A stretch of DNA of 64,000 bases, taken from contig NZ_BMYF01000003.1 of assembly GCF_014652135.1 (NCBI RefSeq), positions 209,824-273,823 on the forward strand, read 5' to 3'. Below the pieces are notes generated by a model that was given only the letters and a program-made list of their open reading frames with translations, did no database searches and was not told the origin of the DNA. This stretch comes from Mongoliitalea lutea. GTDB lineage: Bacteria; Bacteroidota; Bacteroidia; Cytophagales; Cyclobacteriaceae. Below, in pieces: positions 8,629-15,969 of the stretch; position 1 is the stretch's first letter, and every line of letters starts with the position of its first letter. The position numbers and the translations under genes are program-made.

Positions 8629-9046
8629 GAATTGTCTGGTCGCCTTCCCGCCTGTAAACAGTTGCTTTTCCATCGCTGTTTATATGTGTGTGCTGAATTC
8701 CCGTTTTAGGGACTTTAACTAATAAAACATAGCTTTCCTCCAATTCTACTTCACCATCCCAGTTTTCGATTTCATATAATTCATAGGTGAGTGGGATTGG
8801 AGGAGAGCAAAATTTTTCGCTTGCTAGTTCCAACATATATTGTTCTTCCTCTCCATCAATGCCTTTTATTTTACCGGAATCAGAGACTCCTATTAGTATC
8901 ATACCTCCATGAGTATTTGCAAATCCGACCAAGGTTTTGGCTATTTTTTCCGAATTACTGATATGTAACTTAAAATCAAGGGTTAAGCCTTCCTTTCTTT
9001 TGAGTAAACTTTCAATAAATTCAAGATTTTTTTTAGGTAAAAGCAT
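8621..9046 (-). CDS. AlbA_2 (Schlafen-type) domain protein
   Basis: A 141-residue protein made of a single AlbA_2 domain, the putative nucleic-acid-binding or nucleotide-associated domain shared with bacterial Schlafen-like regulators. Diagnostic stretches are LTLDFKLHIS (position of the E-x-K motif), the ANTHGGMILIGVSDSGKIKGI strand-loop-strand, and the C-terminal TVYRREGDQT. Larger family members fuse this domain to ATPase or winged-helix regions; this one has neither. It converges with and overlaps the YvlD-like gene by 8 bases. Function unknown. Confidence 0.82.
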   Translation of the reverse strand: MLLPKKNLEFIESLLKRKEGLTLDFKLHISNSEKIAKTLVGFANTHGGMILIGVSDSGKIKGIDGEEEQYMLELASEKFCSPPIPLTYELYEIENWDGEVELEESYVLLVKVPKTGIQHTHINSDGKATVYRREGDQTIPI

Positions 9047-9170
9047 TTTTTATTTCCAATTTGTAGCTATATTAATGTATTGATTGTGAAAAGCGGAATT
9101 TATTTTGGCATTTCATAGTTTTAAATCCTTAACCAACCCAAATAAAGACACCAACCGAGCACGAAATGTT

Positions 9171-9740
9171 ATGAAAATACCGAATGAAGGTTTTGATCCA
9201 AAAGTGATTGCTACATTGAAGCAGGAATTAAAAGACAACAATGCATTATTCAAACTTGCAGATTCTGAAGAGAATACGGATGAGTTTGTTAATTTTTACT
9301 TTATAGGAATGCATGAAGGAAAAGAAGTAATTTATGATGCGGCCTTGTATACCCTCAGATTGCATCATGCATCAGAAGTGTATGAGTTAGCAGAACATGA
9401 AGCCGCCAAAAAATTCCCTAATTTTAAAGCTATCAAATACGAAGAGGATGAAAATGGAAATCTGAAACCGTTGAGCAGTGAAGAGGAAGAGATTGGCTGG
9501 TTTATTACAGAAATCATCATGGAAATAGAAGATGAGGAAACGGTGAAAGTACAGGAGTTTGTAGATATTGATACTAGTCATGATTATGGTATTGGTTTAG
9601 ATGCTGCTTTGAATGTAGAATACATCGATGAAAAAGTCGTCAATAAATTTGTCAAACAATTCAATGAAGATTCCCTGGTCTTAGATGAGACCTTGTATTC
9701 TTTCCAAACAGAAGAGGAAGAGGATTTCGACACCCCATAA
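9171..9740 (+). CDS. Acidic conserved protein, function unknown
   Basis: I do not recognise a named family. The 189-residue protein is soluble, has no signal peptide, and is strongly acidic, particularly in the second half (EEDENGNLKPLSSEEEEIGW, MEIEDEETVKVQ) and at its C-terminus (FQTEEEEDFDTP). An open frame reaches back to a TTG at 9105, but the ATG at 9171 (MKIPNEGF) is the more credible start. A perfect terminator follows 30 bases after the stop, so the gene appears to be a single transcription unit. Confidence 0.8.
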   Translation: MKIPNEGFDPKVIATLKQELKDNNALFKLADSEENTDEFVNFYFIGMHEGKEVIYDAALYTLRLHHASEVYELAEHEAAKKFPNFKAIKYEEDENGNLKPLSSEEEEIGWFITEIIMEIEDEETVKVQEFVDIDTSHDYGIGLDAALNVEYIDEKVVNKFVKQFNEDSLVLDETLYSFQTEEEEDFDTP

Positions 9741-9769
9741 TCCTTCTTCATTCAAACATTTTAATTTTC

Positions 9770-9796
9770 AAGCTTGTTAACCAACAAGCTTTTTTT
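9770..9796 (+). terminator. Rho-independent terminator before HDAC-like gene
   Basis: Perfect 9-base stem AAGCTTGTT/AACAAGCTT (9770-9778 with 9783-9791), loop AACC, then a seven-T run ending at 9796. The tail ends four bases before the ATG at 9801. Confidence 0.9.
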
Positions 9797-9800
9797 ATGT

Positions 9801-10703
9801 ATGCTTAAGATCGCCTATTCAGATTTGTATTGTCATCCTTTACCGGATGGACATCGTTTTCCGATGGAAAAATACACCCTCTTGCCCGAGCAGTTGCTCT
9901 ACGAGGGTACCGTTTCTTCCGAAAACTTCTTTATACCTGAACACATGGCCATGGATTGGATTTATAAGACCCATGATAAAACCTATGTGGATCGGCTATT
10001 CAATCTAGAACTCACGAAATCAGAAATCCGCAAAACAGGCTTTCCATTGAGCAGGCAATTAGTGGACCGTGAAATCCATATCATGAATGGCTCTGTTCAG
10101 GCAGCAGTTTACGCCAAGAAATTCGGGGTAGCTATGAATATCGCCGGTGGAACCCATCATGCCTTTACCAATAGAGGAGAGGGGTTCTGTTTACTCAATG
10201 ATATTGCCATTACTGCAAACTACCTATTGGATCAGCAATTGGCCAATAAAGTTTTGGTGGTTGATCTCGATGTGCATCAGGGGAATGGTACAGCAGAAAT
10301 ATGTGCCAATAATCCCAATATATTCACATTCAGTATGCATGGCGCCGGTAATTACCCTATGCACAAAGAACAATCCGATTTGGATATAGGGTTGCCGGAT
10401 AAAATCGATGATGCCAGCTATCTCAAACTATTACGGGAAAATTTTTATCCGTTAATGGACAAGTTTGAACCTGATTTCTTAATTTTCCAATCAGGAGTGG
10501 ATGTTTTGGCCACAGATAAATTGGGGAGGTTAGGTTTGAGTATGCAAGGTTGCAAGGACCGCGACAGAATTGTGTTGGAGGCTGCATATCAGCATAAAAT
10601 TCCCGTCATGTGCTGCATGGGGGGGGGATACTCAGAAAAAATCTCCCATATTATCGAAGCACATGCGAATATGTATAGGTTAGCACAGGAAATTTATTTC
10701 TAG
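9801..10703 (+). CDS. Histone deacetylase-family zinc hydrolase
   Basis: Zinc amidohydrolase of the HDAC / acetoin-utilisation AcuC / acetylpolyamine amidohydrolase superfamily, expected to remove acetyl groups from a lysine or polyamine. From the ATG at 9801 (300 residues), the charge-relay histidines are His119-His120 in GGTHHAF. The zinc ligands are Asp157 and His159 (VDLDVHQGNGT) and Asp239 (SGVDVLATDKLG), and the transition-state tyrosine is in GGGYS (Tyr277). A frame extends to 9774, but those codons are inside the preceding terminator, and family members begin MLKIAYS. The small membrane-protein gene follows 2 bases after the stop. The substrate is not determinable. Confidence 0.9.
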   Translation: MLKIAYSDLYCHPLPDGHRFPMEKYTLLPEQLLYEGTVSSENFFIPEHMAMDWIYKTHDKTYVDRLFNLELTKSEIRKTGFPLSRQLVDREIHIMNGSVQAAVYAKKFGVAMNIAGGTHHAFTNRGEGFCLLNDIAITANYLLDQQLANKVLVVDLDVHQGNGTAEICANNPNIFTFSMHGAGNYPMHKEQSDLDIGLPDKIDDASYLKLLRENFYPLMDKFEPDFLIFQSGVDVLATDKLGRLGLSMQGCKDRDRIVLEAAYQHKIPVMCCMGGGYSEKISHIIEAHANMYRLAQEIYF

Positions 10704-10705
10704 GT

Positions 10706-10948
10706 ATGAAAGCAATAAAGAAAAAGTGGCTCAGCTATGCCGTAGGTGGTATTTTACTTTTAGGTTTTGGCTTTAGCTTGATGGGTGAGTCCTTGAGTTG
10801 GAAAATATCGGGCGAGCCTTTCTGGAATTGGTTTGGTTTGGGGACCTTAGCATTGTCTATCATTATGGCTGGACTATCAGTATTTGGACAAGCGATAGTA
10901 TTTAAAACACAAATCGATTGGAAGAAGAAGTTCAAGAAGAAAAAGTGA
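10706..10948 (+). CDS. Small two-span membrane protein
   Basis: An 80-residue protein with a basic start (MKAIKKKW), a membrane span at about 9-26, a short extracytoplasmic Trp-rich loop (SWKISGEPFWNWFG), a second span at about 42-66 and a lysine-rich tail (DWKKKFKKKK) predicted to be cytoplasmic. It is 2 bases downstream of the HDAC-like gene and therefore probably co-translated with it. I do not recognise a family. Confidence 0.75.
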   Translation: MKAIKKKWLSYAVGGILLLGFGFSLMGESLSWKISGEPFWNWFGLGTLALSIIMAGLSVFGQAIVFKTQIDWKKKFKKKK

Positions 10949-10984
10949 GTTAACGCATTTTAACAAGAATGAAAGTTTGTAAAC

Positions 10985-11014
10985 TTTGACAAACAATTAC
11001 TTTGTTTATATTTG
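10985..11014 (+). promoter_or_regulatory. Bacteroidota promoter of OmpH-like gene
   Basis: TTTG (10985-10988), 18-base spacer, TATATTTG (11007-11014). Both elements match the -33/-7 consensus of Bacteroidota RpoD promoters, giving a transcription start near 11020 and a leader of about 23 bases to the GTG at 11043. Confidence 0.8.
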
Positions 11015-11042
11015 CGTCCTATTGACAATTAATCAAAAAATC

Positions 11043-11648
11043 GTGAGAAAATTAGTATCTGCATTTGGCCTGCTGACAATTATGGCAGTTGCGCTAGTAA
11101 GTTGTAACCAAGGTTCAGGAACATCTTCTACTCCTGCTTCAGAAGAAGGCACTCCATCTGAAACAGCCATGACTGACATCAAAGTTGCTTATGTGTTGAC
11201 TGACAGTTTGATTGCCAAGTATGAGTTTTTCAAAGAGAAATCAGAAGAGATCACAGAAAAAGGAAGAAAATTTGAAAGTGACTTAAGTTCTAGAGCGAGA
11301 GGTTTTGAACAGGAAGTGGCCAATTTCGAGCAAACTGCCGGATCAATGACTCAGAATCAGGCAAGAGCTAGACAAGAAGATTTGATGAAGAAGGAGCGTA
11401 ATTTAATGACCTTCAGGGATAATCTAATGCAGGAACTTTCTGCGGACGAATCCAAGCTTTACAGTGATGTATATGATCAAATCCAAGAATACTTAAGTGC
11501 GTATGCTGAAGAAAATGGCTTTGAAATGATCCTTTCTTACACTCGTGGTGGTGCTATGTGGTATGCTAATAAGGCCTTGGATATCACAGATGTTGTGATT
11601 GAAGGGCTCAATAAAAAATATGCAGCCAGTAAAACAGCTGCCAAATAA
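11043..11648 (+). CDS. OmpH/Skp-like periplasmic chaperone, lipoprotein form
   Basis: Resembles OmpH/Skp, the periplasmic holdase for unfolded outer-membrane proteins. The start is the GTG at 11043, because the frame extending to 10986 runs through the promoter. From there the protein (201 residues) begins with a lipoprotein signal whose lipobox is ALVSC (Cys21), then a Ser/Thr/Glu-rich linker. The Skp-type core follows: a beta strand (DIKVAYVLTDSLIAKY), a long charged coiled coil (about residues 68-150) and a closing strand region (GFEMILSYTRGGAMWYANKALDIT). Skp itself is soluble; the lipid anchor is a Bacteroidota variation. It ends just before a strong terminator. Confidence 0.85.
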   Translation: MRKLVSAFGLLTIMAVALVSCNQGSGTSSTPASEEGTPSETAMTDIKVAYVLTDSLIAKYEFFKEKSEEITEKGRKFESDLSSRARGFEQEVANFEQTAGSMTQNQARARQEDLMKKERNLMTFRDNLMQELSADESKLYSDVYDQIQEYLSAYAEENGFEMILSYTRGGAMWYANKALDITDVVIEGLNKKYAASKTAAK

Positions 11649-11670
11649 CATTCCATCAAAAGAATTCAAG

Positions 11671-11699
11671 AGCCTCGCATTTTAAGCGAGGCTTTTTTT
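11671..11699 (+). terminator. Rho-independent terminator of OmpH-like gene
   Basis: Stem AGCCTCGC/GCGAGGCT (11671-11678 with 11686-11693), 7-base loop, seven T. Confidence 0.92.
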
Positions 11700-11715
11700 G
11701 TCCCTGATAATTTGG

Positions 11716-11723
11716 TACTTTTG
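11716..11723 (+). promoter_or_regulatory. -7 promoter box of DHS-like operon
   Basis: TACTTTTG is a perfect TAnnTTTG box, giving a predicted start near 11730 and a leader of about 17 bases. The only upstream TTTG is the end of the terminator T-run, at a short 15-base spacing. Confidence 0.6.
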
Positions 11724-11746
11724 CAAGCAAATTAAAAAACTGAGAA

Positions 11747-12718
11747 ATGAAAATAACGGAGTTTCTGAAACACAACTACAGGCATTTTAATGCAGCAGCC
11801 TTAATCGATGCTGCTGAAGGATACAAAGCCCATTTGGATAATGGAGGAAAAATGATGGTGACGCTTGCAGGAGCCATGTCCACGGCCGAGTTGGGGATTT
11901 CATTAGCTGAAATGATTCGTCAGGATAAGGTTCAGATCATTTCTTGTACTGGTGCAAACCTGGAAGAAGATGTATTTAACCTTGTTGCGCATAATTATTA
12001 TGAAAGAATTCCAAATTATCGTGAGCTTTCAGCAGAACAGGAACAGGATTTGTTAGATAGACATTTGAATCGTGTGACTGATACCTGTATTCCAGAAATG
12101 GAAGCGATGAGAAGGATTGAAAATGTGATCTTGGAAGAGTGGATGGCTGCTGATGCAAAAGGTGAGCGCTATTTTCCACATGAGTTTTTCTATAAAATTC
12201 TTCTTTCAGGAAAAATGGATGAATCTTTCCAGATTGATCCTAAAAACTCTTGGTTGTTGGAAGCTGCTAAGAAAAACCTTCCGATCATCGTTCCAGGTTG
12301 GGAAGACTCTACCTTGGGTAATATGTATGCCGGTCACGTGATATCAGGCGATGTGAAAAATGTTCACACAGTGAAAAGTGGTATTGAATACATGATGTTC
12401 TTGGCAGAGTGGTACACGGAAAATGCTACAAATGATAGCACTGTCGGTTTCTTCCAAATTGGCGGAGGTATTGCAGGAGATTTCCCAATTTGCGTAGTTC
12501 CTATGTTGCATCAAGATTTACAGCGCGACAATGTGCCATTGTGGGGGTATTTCTGTCAGATTTCTGACTCTACTACATCCTATGGTTCATATTCCGGAGC
12601 TGTACCCAATGAGAAAATCACTTGGGGTAAATTAGGTCTTGAAACACCAAAATACATCATTGAATCCGATGCCACAATCGTTGCGCCACTTGTGTTTGCG
12701 ATTGTACTGGACCAATAA
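11747..12718 (+). CDS. Deoxyhypusine synthase-like (homospermidine-type) enzyme
   Basis: Homologue of eukaryotic and archaeal deoxyhypusine synthase, an NAD-dependent enzyme that moves the aminobutyl group of spermidine. The 323-residue protein keeps the NAD-binding segments (VTLAGAMSTAELG, ISCTGANLEED, FFQIGGGIAGDFP) and the catalytic lysine, Lys295, in the WGK motif (EKITWGKL). Bacteria lack the eIF5A target. Bacterial members are therefore thought to act on small polyamines, for example making homospermidine or other aminobutylated products. The next gene starts 1 base after its stop. An arginase-family ureohydrolase is also in this window, which fits polyamine metabolism. Confidence 0.88.
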   Translation: MKITEFLKHNYRHFNAAALIDAAEGYKAHLDNGGKMMVTLAGAMSTAELGISLAEMIRQDKVQIISCTGANLEEDVFNLVAHNYYERIPNYRELSAEQEQDLLDRHLNRVTDTCIPEMEAMRRIENVILEEWMAADAKGERYFPHEFFYKILLSGKMDESFQIDPKNSWLLEAAKKNLPIIVPGWEDSTLGNMYAGHVISGDVKNVHTVKSGIEYMMFLAEWYTENATNDSTVGFFQIGGGIAGDFPICVVPMLHQDLQRDNVPLWGYFCQISDSTTSYGSYSGAVPNEKITWGKLGLETPKYIIESDATIVAPLVFAIVLDQ

Positions 12719-12719
12719 A

Positions 12720-14378
12720 ATGATTAACATTAGCTATTCTTATCTTATTTCGAAAGCAAGGGGAGTCCTTTCCCTTGCTTTCCTATTTTCTAACCTGGCC
12801 ATAGCCCAGGAATTGGAGCACTTAAAGGTGCTTAACTCACCCTATGATGAAAAGCATCCGGTTCTTGCACCGGATGGCACACTTTTCTTCTCAGTAGGCT
12901 TTCATCCCGATAACGTGGGCGGCTTCAAAGATTATGGTGATATTTGGATGTCCGCACAAAATCCTTTGGGAGAATGGACCCGTCCTACCCGCGTCAATGC
13001 CTTAAGCACAGAAGGAAATGATGTGATTGTAGGCTTTCCAGATGCCATTACTGTCTATGTTTATCACAGTGAAGGAACTTACGGAAGAGGCATCCATCAA
13101 TATGCCAGATTTGGCAGTTCATGGAATCATGTGAGACGTTTATCCATTGAGAACTTCCGACCTGAAGGGAACTACTTCAGTGGGAGGCTCGATGCCACCG
13201 GAACCAAGATGGTCCTTTCTTTCCAACAGCAAGGTGGATATGGCAATGAGGATATTTACATCATCCGTAAAATTCGAGAAGGTGTATGGACCAACCCGAT
13301 GAACTTGGGTGATGAGATTAACACCTTTGCTCAGGAACAAGGACCTTATTTAGCAGCAAATCAGGAGTATTTGTTTTTTTCTTCCAATAAATCCGGCAAT
13401 GGAAGAGGAAAAGATATTTATGTCACCCAACGCATGGACAGTACCTGGACTGAATGGTCTACTCCTCGTGCACTCAGTAAGGCCAGCACCCAAGGATCTG
13501 ACTTATATTATTTGCCGATTGATCCGGTCAATCAACTGGCGCTTTTTTCTACCACCCAAAATTCAGAAGGCTTTGGGGATTTTGTGTTGGTTGCCTTAGA
13601 AATGGACGAATCCATTTTTCAAAAAGAAGCAATTCAATCACCCGCTGTGGCTGCAGAGGCTAGGGCAATAGAAGTAGTAGAAACTGCTGTGACCCGTGAA
13701 GACTCCTTAGTTTCCTTGAACAAAGCAGAAATTGCACCTGCAAATGTATCAATGAATGAACCTGTGGGGCCAATTGAAAAGCCCCAAGAGAGGAAAGCTA
13801 TAGAGGTATTCGATTTAAAAGAGCGTACGGCTATTCCTTATCAGGTAACTTTATTGGGTAAGCGTGGCGATCGCCTACCATTGGAAAATGTTAATGAAAT
13901 TGATTCTTTGTTGGCTACAGATGCATTTGAGGGAATTTTGATCCAATCTCCAAGTTATATTCCTAGAGAAGTAGCAGCTGCTAGTTGGGCTGATTTGGGC
14001 GATTATACATTCTACCTAAGCAAGGCAGTGGCTGGGAGTTCTTTGGTCTTGAACAATATTCAATTCAATGTAGGTACTGCTGACTTTGCTGATGCGCGAT
14101 CCATACAGGTATTGGATAATCTGTTGGAATTCATGAAAGAAAATCCTGCTCTTAAAATCCGTTTTGAGGGACATACGGATAATTATGGAGATCCTATGTT
14201 AAACAAAGATTTATCTCTCAAACGTGCCTCCAAGATCAGAGCTTATTTGACCTTGCATGGAGTGGAGTTTGAAAGAATCCGTATTTCTGGATGGGGAGGA
14301 ACCCGTCCGATAGCAGATAATAGCACGGAAGAGGGCAGACAGTTGAACCGCCGAGTTGAAATGTTAATTGAGCAATAG
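12720..14378 (+). CDS. OmpA-family protein with PD40 propeller repeats
   Basis: Envelope protein that probably anchors to peptidoglycan. The ATG at 12720 gives 552 residues with a Sec signal peptide ending near LFSNLAIAQE. A longer frame from 12639 overlaps the previous gene and has no signal at its N-terminus. Residues about 35-290 contain PD40/WD40-like repeats (SPYDEKHPVLAPDGTLFFS, NQEYLFFSSNKSGNGRGKDIY). A low-complexity Glu/Ala/Val linker follows (about 300-400). The C-terminal 110 residues are an OmpA domain with the diaminopimelate-binding pattern (RFEGHTDNYGDPMLNKDLSLKRA, then GWGGTRPIADNSTEEGRQLNRRVE). It is transcribed with the DHS-like gene. Confidence 0.9.
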   Translation: MINISYSYLISKARGVLSLAFLFSNLAIAQELEHLKVLNSPYDEKHPVLAPDGTLFFSVGFHPDNVGGFKDYGDIWMSAQNPLGEWTRPTRVNALSTEGNDVIVGFPDAITVYVYHSEGTYGRGIHQYARFGSSWNHVRRLSIENFRPEGNYFSGRLDATGTKMVLSFQQQGGYGNEDIYIIRKIREGVWTNPMNLGDEINTFAQEQGPYLAANQEYLFFSSNKSGNGRGKDIYVTQRMDSTWTEWSTPRALSKASTQGSDLYYLPIDPVNQLALFSTTQNSEGFGDFVLVALEMDESIFQKEAIQSPAVAAEARAIEVVETAVTREDSLVSLNKAEIAPANVSMNEPVGPIEKPQERKAIEVFDLKERTAIPYQVTLLGKRGDRLPLENVNEIDSLLATDAFEGILIQSPSYIPREVAAASWADLGDYTFYLSKAVAGSSLVLNNIQFNVGTADFADARSIQVLDNLLEFMKENPALKIRFEGHTDNYGDPMLNKDLSLKRASKIRAYLTLHGVEFERIRISGWGGTRPIADNSTEEGRQLNRRVEMLIEQ

Positions 14379-14463
14379 GTTAGTCTGCATATTTTTCTTT
14401 GTTGATGTATTCGTTTTCATGGATTCCAAGTATATTGGACGCAAGCATTAAAGATGTAGCGTC

Positions 14464-15495
14464 ATGAGTGAGCGAAGAAAATTAACGTTGAAGGATATTG
14501 CTAAGGATTTGGGGATTTCTGTGTCCACAGCATCAAGGGCATTGAAAGCCCATCCGGATATAGCACAAGAAACCATACAGATGGTAAAAGATTATGCCGC
14601 CAAACATAATTATGTACCCAATATCATTGCCGTTAATTTTCGAAAAAGCCGCACCAAAAATATTGGACTCATTGTACCTGAATTAGTCCACCATTTTTTC
14701 TCTACAGTGATTAGTGGCTCCATCGATGAAGCCAAAAAATCGGGGTATAATATTTTAGTAAGTCAGTCTAATGATTTTCTTGCAGATGAAATCGTGGCTT
14801 GCAAAACAATGATGGCAAGTAGCGTAGATGGTTTGTTGATTTCAATTTCCAATGAAACCTACGATGGTGACCATATTTTAGAATTTATCGATGAAGGTAA
14901 GCCCGTCATTCAGTTTGATAAAATCCTCGAAAAACTGCCCGTTCCCAAAGTCATCGTGGATGATTTTGAGGGGGGGTATTCTGCTACCAAACATTTAATA
15001 GACCAAGGATGCAAGCGAATTGCGCATATTGCAGGTAGAAAGGACGTGTTAAATGCCTGTGAGCGTATGAAGGGATACAAAAAGGCTTTAAATGATCATC
15101 AGATACCTTTTAAGGAAGAGTACATTCGTTATTGTGAGTCCATTTCAGAAGAGGAGGGAGAGCAATTTATGGAAGAATTTTTGGCCTTACCTAATCCTCC
15201 GGATGCCGTTTTTTGTATTACTGACTTGGTCGCCTTAGGAGTGATCAAGGCATTGAAAAACAAGGGTATATCCATACCTGATCAAATAGCAATTGTAGGC
15301 TTTAGTAATTGGAAATTAGCCGAAATCGTCAGTCCTAGCTTGACATCTATCGATCAGCATGGATATCAGATGGGGGTAGTAGCAGTACGTATGCTAATTC
15401 AGAAGCTAGAAGATAAAAATTTTGAAATTCCAGACACATTAGAGCTGAAAACACGTTTAGTTATCAGAGATTCTTCAGTAAAAGTAAAAGCGTGA
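14464..15495 (+). CDS. LacI-family transcriptional regulator
   Basis: A 343-residue LacI/GalR regulator. The N-terminal helix-turn-helix and hinge are clear (LTLKDIAKDLGISVSTASRALKAHPDIAQETIQ, residues about 7-40, hinge near 55-65). The periplasmic-binding-protein-like effector domain follows (NIGLIVPELVHHFFSTVISG to the C-terminus). The ligand is probably a sugar or nucleoside. A glycogen branching enzyme gene lies 475 bases downstream on the same strand and is a plausible target, but there is no sugar transporter or hydrolase locus nearby to confirm it. Confidence 0.93.
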   Translation: MSERRKLTLKDIAKDLGISVSTASRALKAHPDIAQETIQMVKDYAAKHNYVPNIIAVNFRKSRTKNIGLIVPELVHHFFSTVISGSIDEAKKSGYNILVSQSNDFLADEIVACKTMMASSVDGLLISISNETYDGDHILEFIDEGKPVIQFDKILEKLPVPKVIVDDFEGGYSATKHLIDQGCKRIAHIAGRKDVLNACERMKGYKKALNDHQIPFKEEYIRYCESISEEEGEQFMEEFLALPNPPDAVFCITDLVALGVIKALKNKGISIPDQIAIVGFSNWKLAEIVSPSLTSIDQHGYQMGVVAVRMLIQKLEDKNFEIPDTLELKTRLVIRDSSVKVKA

Positions 15496-15591
15496 GAAGC
15501 TGAGCAGCTTGCATCCACACCCAATGTTAATTGCAGGTAAAATTTCGGTAAAGATTTCTTAACAATTGTAGGGTAATATCGGAGCCTTATG

Positions 15592-15599
15592 TATCTTTG
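15592..15599 (+). promoter_or_regulatory. -7 promoter box of small membrane protein gene
   Basis: TATCTTTG is a perfect TAnnTTTG match, placing transcription start near 15606. This argues for the ATG at 15618 rather than the TTG at 15597 as the start codon. Confidence 0.55.
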
Positions 15600-15617
15600 C
15601 GATGTCGATTACAAGTT

Positions 15618-15833
15618 ATGGAAACAGCATTTTCATTGATTTTACTGACGGTGATTTACGCTGCGGTAATATTGTCTTTCTTCCCCGAGAAATACTCAAA
15701 GAAACTTAGTCACTATTACTCACACCAAAAAAGTCCAGGCTATCAAAAGGTCTCCCTATCTGGACCCATATTTTTTTCCTTACTTATAGGATATACACTA
15801 GCATCTACCATGTTGTATTTTATTGTTGCTTAA
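15618..15833 (+). CDS. Small two-span membrane protein
   Basis: A 71-residue protein with membrane spans at about residues 3-19 and 47-69, separated by a basic, Tyr/Ser/His-rich loop (EKYSKKLSHYYSHQKSPGYQK). It stands between the LacI regulator and the branching enzyme. I do not recognise a family. The upstream promoter box and the clean two-span pattern support it being a gene. Confidence 0.65.
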   Translation: METAFSLILLTVIYAAVILSFFPEKYSKKLSHYYSHQKSPGYQKVSLSGPIFFSLLIGYTLASTMLYFIVA

Positions 15834-15969
15834 ATACTTCCCATTAAATTATCTTTAGATTTCTAGTAGTGTAGCAGTAAAAAAGTTTTGGACTTCAAAG
15901 ATTTTTTTAAAGTTGCAGGTTTTTTGTGTGCATTTATTTATCTTGGTTGAGTACTAATCGTAACTTTTT

